Assembly: GCA_012270805.1 (NCBI GenBank)
Contig: JAAXHR010000271.1
Coordinates: 10,479-16,089 of the forward strand
Reading direction: 5' to 3'
From: Dehalococcoidia bacterium
Lineage (GTDB): Bacteria > Chloroflexota > Dehalococcoidia > Lucifugimonadales > Lucifugimonadaceae
Length of the DNA: 5,611 nt
Shown here: positions 1 through 5,611 of the stretch, piece by piece
How positions within the stretch are numbered: the stretch's first letter is position 1
Layout of the letters: each line of letters starts with the position of its first letter
Made by a program: the position numbers and the translations under genes
Notes under the pieces: generated by a model
Database searches by the model: none
What the model was told of the DNA's origin: nothing
What the model saw: the letters and a program-made list of their open reading frames with translations, nothing else

Positions 1-699
1 GACCGCGACCGACTCGATCGCGCCCCCCTCAGACTCCTCGACTCCAAAGAACCCGCGACGCAAAAACTGAGCACCGACGCGCCGAAGTCGCTCGACTACC
101 TGTCTGAAGAAGCTGAAAAACATTGGGAATCTCTGCTCACACTTCTTGATGGACTAAAGGACGCGTACCCACATTTCAACTACCGCATCGATCACACCTT
201 GGTCCGAGGGTTGGATTACTACAATCGGACGGTTTTTGAGTTCGAGCCATCTGCCGAGGGCAGTCAAACATCCCTCTTCGGCGGCGGGCGATATGATCCA
301 CTGATCGGCGTCTTAGGCGGCGATGACACCCCTGGTGTCGGCTTCGGCTCCGGCATCGAACGCATCATCCTTGAGATTCAGCGTCAAGAATCCTTGGAAA
401 TCGACGTTCCGCCGCTAAACGCCGTAATGGTCCACGTAGGCGATAATGCGACTAACCGAGCGTCTTCGTTAGCGGCCGAGTTACGAAACCTCGGTATGTC
501 CGTCCTGATGTCACCTGCTGGCAAATCGATGCGTGCGCAGATGCGTTACGCAAACCGCGCCAACGCCGATTACGCCATCATCCTCGGCAACCGCGAAATC
601 GAGCAACGCGTTGCAGCCGTCAAACCGCTCCAATTCGAAGGCGACCAAAAACTCATCACCCTAGACGCCCAATCGATCGCAAAATCCATTGCCACGTAA
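1..699 (+). CDS. hisS: Histidyl-tRNA synthetase, C-terminal part (5' end cut by window edge)
   Basis: Class II aminoacyl-tRNA synthetase that charges tRNA(His) with histidine in the cytoplasm. The frame is open from base 1, so the start and class II motifs 1 and 2 lie to the left; 232 residues are visible out of a family length near 420-430. Seen here: a DAPKSLDYL segment (codons 32-40); the histidine-specific HisA motif LVRGLDYYNRTVFEF (codons 67-81) with the arginine known in the family to act in histidine activation; the HisB glycine-rich segment SLFGGGRYDPL, with Phe where Cys is more usual; motif 3 as GVGFGSGIERIIL with its conserved Arg; then a C-terminal anticodon-binding domain of about 95 residues (GKSMRAQMRYANRANADYAIILG). 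The TTG at 199 is only an internal Leu of HisA, not a start. The stop codon overlaps the ATG of the next gene. Identification is firm. Confidence 0.97.
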   Translation, partial: DRDRLDRAPLRLLDSKEPATQKLSTDAPKSLDYLSEEAEKHWESLLTLLDGLKDAYPHFNYRIDHTLVRGLDYYNRTVFEFEPSAEGSQTSLFGGGRYDPLIGVLGGDDTPGVGFGSGIERIILEIQRQESLEIDVPPLNAVMVHVGDNATNRASSLAAELRNLGMSVLMSPAGKSMRAQMRYANRANADYAIILGNREIEQRVAAVKPLQFEGDQKLITLDAQSIAKSIAT

Positions 700-701
700 T
701 G
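697..701 (+). promoter_or_regulatory. TAATG stop/start overlap joining hisS and prfA
   Basis: The hisS stop TAA (697-699) shares its last A with the prfA ATG (699-701). The bases just upstream (AAATCCATTGCCACG) hold no purine-rich Shine-Dalgarno sequence, so prfA initiation probably depends on ribosomes that have finished hisS. Overlap and weak SD are seen directly; translational coupling is inferred. Confidence 0.75.
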
Positions 702-1802
702 CCCGAAGCCTCAACAGTTGAAGATCGCCTTCGCGCCAGCCTGCAGGTGGCAGCCGACAGACAATCGGAACTTGAGACGCAGATGTCGCAACCCGATATC
801 GTCTCCGATCGCCTGAAGATGCAACGTCTCGGCAGGGAGTACTCGCGCATCTCCGCGCTAGTCCGGCTTCGCGACGAGTTCGACGCCGTAATCGACGAAA
901 TTGCCGACGCCGAAACCATTCTTGCCGAAGAATCCGACGACGACATGTTGGAGATGGCCCGCGACATAATCCTTGACCAGCAGAGACGACATGAGGCATT
1001 AATCAAAGAGATCCAAATCGCGCTAATCCCACGCGACGAAACCGACGACGCCGACGCTGTTCTAGAAATCCGTGCCGGTACCGGTGGCGACGAAGCGGGG
1101 CTCTTTGCCAACGAACTCTTCCGCATGTATCAGCGTTTCGCTGAAAATCGCGGTTGGCGAACCTCTGTACTCTCCTTGAACGACACGGGGATTGGCGGCA
1201 TCAAAGAGGTCGTCTTCGAGATCGAGGGTGAAGGGGCATACCCGCGCCTCAAGCACGAAAGCGGCACGCACCGCGTCCAACGCGTACCACAGACCGAGTC
1301 GCAAGGACGCATCCACACATCCGCCGCAACGGTCGCCGTTCTGCCAAAAGCCGAAGATATAGACATCGAGATCGACGACAAGGACCTCAAGATTGACATC
1401 TTTCACGCCGGCGGGCATGGCGGCCAGAACGTGAACAAAGTCGCCACCGCTGTACGCATCACACACGAACCAACCGGCATTGTCGCCCAGTGCCAGAACG
1501 AGCGTTCACAACTCCAAAACAAAATGCAGGCCATGGACATCCTCCGCGCCCGCCTGTGGGACATGGAACTCCGACGACGCGCGTCTGAAGAAGCTGCCAA
1601 CCGAAAAGCGCAAGTCGGATCAGGCGACCGCTCCGAGAAAATCCGAACTTACAACTTCCCTCAATCCCGGGTCACCGACCATCGCATCAATCTCACCAGT
1701 CACAATCTCCCTAAAATCCTCGACGGCGAAATCGACGAGTTCGTAGATGCCCTCCTCCACGAGGAACAGACCCGAAAAATCCAGGCTGCATCAGCCAACT
1801 GA
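699..1802 (+). CDS. prfA: Peptide chain release factor 1 (RF1)
   Basis: Recognises UAA and UAG in the ribosomal A site and triggers hydrolysis of peptidyl-tRNA. The 367-residue product is the usual RF1 size (E. coli 360). In order: an N-terminal helical domain (about 1-110); the PCRF core starting at RAGTGGDEAGLF (125-136); the codon-reading tripeptide as P197-Q198-T199 followed by ESQGRIHTSAATVAV, which fits the RF1 P-x-T pattern and not the RF2 SPF; the catalytic loop GHGGQNVNKV with Gly241-Gly242-Gln243; and the C-terminal helical region (RTYNFPQSRVTDHR). Gln243 is the residue expected to be methylated by PrmC, encoded next. His240 stands where Ala or Pro is commoner. The ATG at 699 gives a family-like N-terminus and overlaps the hisS stop. 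The lack of an in-frame stop excludes an RF2-type programmed frameshift. Identification is firm. Confidence 0.98.
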   Translation: MPEASTVEDRLRASLQVAADRQSELETQMSQPDIVSDRLKMQRLGREYSRISALVRLRDEFDAVIDEIADAETILAEESDDDMLEMARDIILDQQRRHEALIKEIQIALIPRDETDDADAVLEIRAGTGGDEAGLFANELFRMYQRFAENRGWRTSVLSLNDTGIGGIKEVVFEIEGEGAYPRLKHESGTHRVQRVPQTESQGRIHTSAATVAVLPKAEDIDIEIDDKDLKIDIFHAGGHGGQNVNKVATAVRITHEPTGIVAQCQNERSQLQNKMQAMDILRARLWDMELRRRASEEAANRKAQVGSGDRSEKIRTYNFPQSRVTDHRINLTSHNLPKILDGEIDEFVDALLHEEQTRKIQAASAN

Positions 1803-1815
1803 CGCTTCTTTCTCA

Positions 1816-2679
1816 TTGCCGACCATTGCGGAAGCGATCCGCTCGACCACATCTACTTTCATAAGCGTCGGCATCCCTTCCGACGAAGCCCCAGTTGAAG
1901 CTCGCATGTTGCTACGCCGGGCATGCGATTTCAGCCAAGAGCAACTACTAGCCAATCATGCAGACGAGTTACCCGCGGCGGCATCGAAGTTTCTTGAAAA
2001 CATGCTGAAGCGCCGCGCATCTCGCGAACCCCTCGCCTACATCCTCGGCGAAAAAGAGTTCTATGGTCGGATGTTCAAAGTTGATCGCCGTGTGCTCATA
2101 CCAAGGCCCGAAACCGAGCTCCTTATCGATCTCTGCATCCGATTCACCGAACAACATCACCTTAAACAGCCAAACATCTGCGACATCGGTACCGGATCCG
2201 GCTCGATCGCCATCACCCTCGCACACGAAATCCCGAACGCCACCATTACAGCCACCGACATCACCGACGATGCGTTATCCATCGCTGACGAGAACGCGAC
2301 AATCCACGGTGTCAACATCCGATTCGCAATCGAAGATGCCACGCATCCTCTACCGTTAACGGACTTTGACATCGTCGTGTCTAATCCCCCGTACATCATG
2401 ACTGACATGCTCAGTACCCTCCAACCTGAAGTCCGAGATTGGGAACCCCGTCAAGCACTCAACGGCGGTCACGATGGGATGGACATCCTCGAACCACTCA
2501 TCCGCGCGCTTCCGTTCCGGCTCCGCGGCAAAGGCCCCGTCGCTGCATTTATCGAAATCGATCCGCCAGTTGCCGAAATGTGCCTCGAAACCGCCCGCGA
2601 CACTGTGCCAGACGCCGAAATCCAAATCCATCTCGATCACGCAGGATTAGAGCGCGTCTTAGTGGTTCTCCGCGCCTGA
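1816..2679 (+). CDS. prmC: Release factor glutamine N5-methyltransferase (PrmC/HemK)
   Basis: Transfers a methyl group from S-adenosylmethionine to the glutamine of the GGQ loop in release factors, which increases termination efficiency. With the TTG at 1816 the product is 287 residues (E. coli 277). Seen: an N-terminal helical substrate-binding domain beginning PTIAEAIRST, like the usual M-T-I-x-E-A-L opening; AYILGEKEFYG; LIPRPETE with P96-R97-P98-E99; SAM-binding motif I DIGTGSGSIA from D123; acidic motif II (TATDI); and the catalytic NPPY at 190-193, which contacts the target Gln. The frame extends upstream to an ATG at 1747, giving 310 residues, but that adds 23 residues read out of frame through the conserved 3' end of prfA and unlike the family. 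Neither start has a good SD, so the start is uncertain. It begins 13 bases after the prfA stop, consistent with one transcript carrying enzyme and substrate. Confidence 0.93.
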   Translation: MPTIAEAIRSTTSTFISVGIPSDEAPVEARMLLRRACDFSQEQLLANHADELPAAASKFLENMLKRRASREPLAYILGEKEFYGRMFKVDRRVLIPRPETELLIDLCIRFTEQHHLKQPNICDIGTGSGSIAITLAHEIPNATITATDITDDALSIADENATIHGVNIRFAIEDATHPLPLTDFDIVVSNPPYIMTDMLSTLQPEVRDWEPRQALNGGHDGMDILEPLIRALPFRLRGKGPVAAFIEIDPPVAEMCLETARDTVPDAEIQIHLDHAGLERVLVVLRA

Positions 2680-2737
2680 CACATCAAAACGTTAGAATTT
2701 CACGAACCCAACGTCAACTAAATCTTCGGAGCACAAC
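2680..2737 (+). other. 58-base spacer between prmC and the acyl-CoA synthetase gene
   Basis: The only gap in the window longer than about 15 bases. It is AT-richer than the flanking genes and holds a TAGAAT (2693-2698) that could serve as a -10 element, but no convincing -35 lies 16-18 bases upstream. No terminator-like hairpin with a T-run is visible. It could carry a weak promoter, or simply be an untranslated spacer in a longer operon; the sequence does not decide. Confidence 0.4.
2728..2731 (+). promoter_or_regulatory. Shine-Dalgarno sequence GGAG supporting the GTG start at 2738
   Basis: GGAG lies 6 bases before the GTG at 2738, the best-placed ribosome binding site in the window. It supports GTG as the initiation codon and suggests that this gene initiates independently, unlike prfA and prmC. 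Confidence 0.75.
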
Positions 2738-4261
2738 GTGTCCGACACCAACACCCTCAATTCGCTCTTGCAGCCTTCATCTGGGGACGACATCGCCGTC
2801 ATTGCGCCTGACATCGGATCATGGACCTACGACGAACTCGACTCTGAGGTCAACCGGCTTGCCGACACTCTAGCCGCGAACGGTATCGAACCGGGCGTTC
2901 CGGTGTCGATCGTTCTGATCAACGGCTACGAATTCGTCGCCACATTCCTTGCCGTAGCCCGCACTGGCGCAATCGCTGCACCTCTCAACCCGGCATACAC
3001 AACCGATGAATTCACGTTTTACATGGAAGATGCCGGAACACGCATAGCCATTCTCCCGAACGGCTCCCACCCCGCACGGGAAGCGGCAGCACAACTCGGC
3101 ATCAAAACGATCGAAGCCGATCTCGATCCATCCAACGGCCGCCTCCGGGTAACTCTTTCATCCAACCGCGTCGAATTGACATCAACGGTTGATGCACCTG
3201 CTCCAAGCGGAGCCGACATCGCGCTGTTTCTGCACACTTCAGGCACCACGAGTCGCCCCAAGGGTGTCCCTCTACGACACCTGAACTTGATGAAATCCGT
3301 CGAAAACATCAAAAACACTTATGCCCTCACACCCGACGACACGTCGCTTATCGTGATGCCGCTGTTCCACGTGCATGGGCTCATTGGAGCAACTCTATCG
3401 ACCCTTAACTCCGGCGGTACAGTGGTCGTACCTCCCAGATTTTCCGCAAGTGCCTTCTGGCAACAACAGGCAGAAACGAACTCGACCTGGTACTCCGCTG
3501 TCCCAACAATCCACCAGATTCTCCTGACTCGCGCCGACGACGATGAAGCGCCGCATGAATCGTTCCGACTGATCCGCTCCTGCTCCGCTGCTCTGGCACC
3601 AACCGTGTTTGGTGACCTCGAAAACCGCTTCGGAGCACCGGTACTTGAAGCCTATGGGATGACCGAAGCCTCTCACCAGATGTCCAGCAGCCCGTTGCCG
3701 CCTGGCGCACGTATCGCAGGCACCGTAGGAAAGGCCACCGGAGTTGATGTCGCCATCATGGCCGATGAAAAGACCGGCGAGTTGGCAAGCACCGACGACC
3801 GTGGCGAGGTCGTCATCAAAGGCGAAAACGTCATGTGGGGCTACCACAACAACGAGGAAGCCAACGCCGATGCTTTCGTAAACGGATGGTTCCGCACCGG
3901 CGACCAGGGCGTGCTCGATGACAACGGCTACTTAACGCTTACCGGCCGGCTGAAAGAGCTGATCAACCGAGGCGGAGAGAAAATCTCTCCTCTAGAGGTC
4001 GACGCCACGCTGCTCGAACACCCAGATATCGCTGAAGCAGTATGCTTCGCCGCACCCGACGAGAAATACGGCGAATGCGTTCAAGCCGCAGTAGTCCTCA
4101 GTGGTGATTGCGAACAAGGAGATATCCAAGACTTCTGCCGCGAACGGTTAGCCGACTTCAAAGTCCCTAACGTGATCTACTTCACCGACGAACTTCCTAG
4201 AACCGCCACGGGGAAAATCCAAAGACGCCACGTCTCGGCGGCGTTCGTAAACAACGAGTGA
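2738..4261 (+). CDS. AMP-forming acyl-CoA synthetase, AAE3/Pcs60 oxalyl-CoA synthetase type
   Basis: Member of the ANL adenylating superfamily: activates a carboxylate with ATP to an acyl-AMP, then forms the CoA thioester. The 507-residue length is close to plant AAE3 (about 514). Seen: PLNPAYTTDEFTFYMED in the N-terminal domain; the phosphate loop HTSGTTSRPKGVPL (from H166); PLFHVHGL; TWYSAVPTIHQILL; IRSCSAALAP; YGMTE (306-310) followed by ASHQMSSSPLPPG; WFRTGD with D389; the hinge GRLKELINRGGEKISP (403-418); and the C-terminal PRTATGKIQRR with catalytic Lys493. Several blocks, notably TSGTTSRPKGVPL, the AVPTIHQ block and MTEASHQMSS, match from memory the plant/yeast oxalyl-CoA synthetases (EC 6.2.1.8) better than fatty-acyl-CoA ligases. 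Oxalate as substrate is inferred from this likeness. No oxalyl-CoA decarboxylase or formyl-CoA transferase gene is in the window. No signal peptide, so cytoplasmic. The superfamily is certain; the substrate is moderately sure. Confidence 0.9.
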   Translation: MSDTNTLNSLLQPSSGDDIAVIAPDIGSWTYDELDSEVNRLADTLAANGIEPGVPVSIVLINGYEFVATFLAVARTGAIAAPLNPAYTTDEFTFYMEDAGTRIAILPNGSHPAREAAAQLGIKTIEADLDPSNGRLRVTLSSNRVELTSTVDAPAPSGADIALFLHTSGTTSRPKGVPLRHLNLMKSVENIKNTYALTPDDTSLIVMPLFHVHGLIGATLSTLNSGGTVVVPPRFSASAFWQQQAETNSTWYSAVPTIHQILLTRADDDEAPHESFRLIRSCSAALAPTVFGDLENRFGAPVLEAYGMTEASHQMSSSPLPPGARIAGTVGKATGVDVAIMADEKTGELASTDDRGEVVIKGENVMWGYHNNEEANADAFVNGWFRTGDQGVLDDNGYLTLTGRLKELINRGGEKISPLEVDATLLEHPDIAEAVCFAAPDEKYGECVQAAVVLSGDCEQGDIQDFCRERLADFKVPNVIYFTDELPRTATGKIQRRHVSAAFVNNE

Positions 4262-4267
4262 CCACAA
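4262..4267. other. 6-base convergent intergenic gap
   Basis: The stop of the acyl-CoA synthetase gene (4259-4261, +) and the stop of mgtE (4268-4270, -) face each other across six bases. There is no room for an intergenic terminator, so both transcripts must end inside the opposite gene or overlap as antisense 3' ends. Confidence 0.9.
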
Positions 4268-5611
4268 TCAACCCACCAGCAGCGTAAGGAAGATGCTGGC
4301 CAGGCCCAGGTACATCACGATGCCACAGATGTCGGTCGCAGTCGTTACTATGACCGCCGACGCCATAGCGGGATCGATGCGCAACAACCGCATGAACATC
4401 GGCACCAAAACGCCAGCTAGCGCCGCTAGTACCAAGTTGAGCACCAACGAACCGGTCACCAACAGCGTCAACGCCCAATCACCCTTCCAAACGTGAACTA
4501 CAACACCGAGAATGCCACCCACGGCTATCCCCTGTGCGAGAGACAAAACCAACTCAAACAACAATAGTTGCCATACGTTCGCAATCGATCGCTCCCCCAG
4601 GGCCATCGAACGCACGATAATCGTTACCGTTTGAGTCCCCGCGATACCCGCTTGTCCCATTACTACCGGCAAAAACGCCGCCAGCAAAACCATCGCATCC
4701 AGAGTCGGCTGGAACAGACTAAGAACGTAGCCCGCCGACATCACCGTGAATAGATTCAAAACAAGCCACGGCAAGCGGTTGCGAATCGCCTCGTGAACGT
4801 CATAACCCGTCGCGATGCTTCCCCCGACACCGAACAACCGGAACATATCTTCCGTTGCTTCTTGCTCTGCCACCTCGACCAAGCTGTTAGAGGTGATTAC
4901 CCCTTGGAGCTGACCGCGTCCGTTCGTCACCGGGATGCTCGGAAGACGATAGCGTTGCATCAACCGCACCGCGCTCTCCTGGTCCTCCGCAACTGACACC
5001 GAGATCACATCGCGATTCATCACCTCGCCGATCGTCGCGGTCGGCGGCGCGAAGACTAGCTCCGACAACTCCATCCTCCCCACCAATGTGTCGTGCGCGT
5101 CTACGGCGAAAAGCTCTCGGAGCATCTCCGGGTCCAGATCCATCTGCCGAAGCACTCGGATCGCGTGACGTACTGTCCAGTACTCACGCAGCTTAGCGAA
5201 CGTCGGCGACATCAGACCGCCGGCATCGTCGTCATCGTGGATCAGCAGATCCCCGATGATGTTCAGATTCCGCATCCGCACCAGAGTCTGCGCCGCATCA
5301 TCCCAAGCGATCCGATGCAAAAGGTCGGTAGCCACCTCGGGAGAGGTCTCATCCAAAACTGCTGGACGTCGAGTCTCCGGTATCGCGTCGAATACCCGGG
5401 AGCCGCGATCAACGTCTAGATAGTCCAGCACCTCCGCTATCGACGGGTTAGGCATCCGCTCCAAGAGTTCACGCAAGTGGGATTCCGACAACTCCGCTAC
5501 CACTGCAGCCATATCCGCCGGTCGTAGCGGCGATAGACGCCTTATCGCCACCGAAACGCCACCCACCTCCAGCAGATCGCTTACTTCGGATAGAACGTCA
5601 CCCAGTTCCCT
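4268..5611 (-). CDS. mgtE: MgtE-family magnesium transporter (5' end cut by window edge)
   Basis: Mg2+-gated inner-membrane channel for magnesium uptake; the cytoplasmic domains sense Mg2+ and close the pore. The frame stays open to the right edge, giving 447 visible residues against about 450 in Thermus MgtE, so probably only a few codons are missing. The GTG at 5566 is a poor start: its GGAG abuts it and coding-like sequence continues upstream. Numbering from that GTG: helical MgtE N domain (1-115; RPADMAAVVAELSE), a DDDDAGGLMSP junction (111-121), a CBS pair (about 117-240; second repeat with LPSIPVTNGRGQLQGVIT), then five membrane helices near 264-285, 290-318, 328-358, 363-390 and 400-430. 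The pore Asp of the last helix is present (TTATD, D412). The helix 2 loop reads MGQAGIAGTQ (303-312) where GGNxGxQ is common. It converges on the acyl-CoA synthetase gene and shares no promoter with it. Family assignment is firm. Confidence 0.95.
   Translation of the reverse strand, partial: RELGDVLSEVSDLLEVGGVSVAIRRLSPLRPADMAAVVAELSESHLRELLERMPNPSIAEVLDYLDVDRGSRVFDAIPETRRPAVLDETSPEVATDLLHRIAWDDAAQTLVRMRNLNIIGDLLIHDDDDAGGLMSPTFAKLREYWTVRHAIRVLRQMDLDPEMLRELFAVDAHDTLVGRMELSELVFAPPTATIGEVMNRDVISVSVAEDQESAVRLMQRYRLPSIPVTNGRGQLQGVITSNSLVEVAEQEATEDMFRLFGVGGSIATGYDVHEAIRNRLPWLVLNLFTVMSAGYVLSLFQPTLDAMVLLAAFLPVVMGQAGIAGTQTVTIIVRSMALGERSIANVWQLLLFELVLSLAQGIAVGGILGVVVHVWKGDWALTLLVTGSLVLNLVLAALAGVLVPMFMRLLRIDPAMASAVIVTTATDICGIVMYLGLASIFLTLLVG

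Noticed and set aside
199..201. TTG at 199 as a translation start giving a 166-residue protein
   Set aside because: The reading frame is open and clearly HisRS-like upstream to base 1, and the TTG is the Leu of the conserved LVRGLDYY motif.
656..1126. 156-codon open frame on the minus strand
   Set aside because: It lies opposite hisS and prfA, is rich in Ser and Arg with no recognisable domain, and is explained by codon bias of the real genes on the plus strand.
2693..2698. TAGAAT as a promoter -10 element before the acyl-CoA synthetase gene
   Set aside because: The hexamer is plausible, but nothing close to TTGACA stands 16-18 bases upstream. It was noted in the spacer entry and not called as a promoter.
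2439..2873. 144-codon plus-strand frame spanning the prmC end and the next gene start
   Set aside because: Its product is dominated by Arg, Pro and Ser, typical of an out-of-frame reading. It overlaps conserved prmC sequence and the supported GTG start with its Shine-Dalgarno.
3395..3847. 150-codon open frame on the minus strand inside the acyl-CoA synthetase gene
   Set aside because: The plus-strand frame has unmistakable conserved motifs throughout this stretch. The antisense product shows low-complexity composition and no motif.
4276..4299. Inverted repeat CCAGCA/TGCTGG as a bidirectional terminator
   Set aside because: A six-pair stem with a 12-base loop and no T-run on either side is weak and can be expected by chance in sequence of this composition. 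It is within mgtE coding sequence.

Overview
The window holds five protein genes packed almost without gaps on bacterial chromosomal DNA of moderate to slightly high GC, with C-ending codons preferred. No RNA gene, mobile element, CRISPR array or long repeat was seen. The order hisS-prfA-prmC resembles what I recall from Dehalococcoidia-like Chloroflexota. That placement is tentative and rests on gene order and general protein character, not on a phylogenetic marker comparison.

Layout. Positions 1-699 (+) are the C-terminal half of histidyl-tRNA synthetase, cut by the left edge. Positions 699-1802 (+) are peptide chain release factor 1, whose ATG overlaps the hisS stop codon (TAATG). PrmC, the methyltransferase that modifies the GGQ glutamine of release factors, follows on the same strand and ends at 2679; its most likely start is a TTG at 1816. 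After a 58-base gap with a clear Shine-Dalgarno sequence comes an AMP-forming acyl-CoA synthetase (2738-4261, +) that closely matches the AAE3/Pcs60 oxalyl-CoA synthetase type. Converging on it, with only 6 bases between the stop codons, is a nearly complete MgtE-type magnesium transporter (4268-5611, -), cut at its 5' end by the right edge.

How the genes work together. HisS, RF1 and PrmC form a translation cluster, and PrmC acts on RF1 made from the gene directly before it. The oxalyl-CoA synthetase-like enzyme has no obvious partner gene here: neither oxalyl-CoA decarboxylase nor formyl-CoA transferase is in the window. It may be a separate unit or a read-through tail of the translation operon. 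MgtE is transcribed from the opposite side and is functionally unrelated.

I found no convincing new biological system. The points most worth checking are the plant/fungal-type oxalyl-CoA synthetase in a bacterial translation neighbourhood, variant residues in otherwise conserved motifs of RF1 and MgtE, and the start site of prmC.
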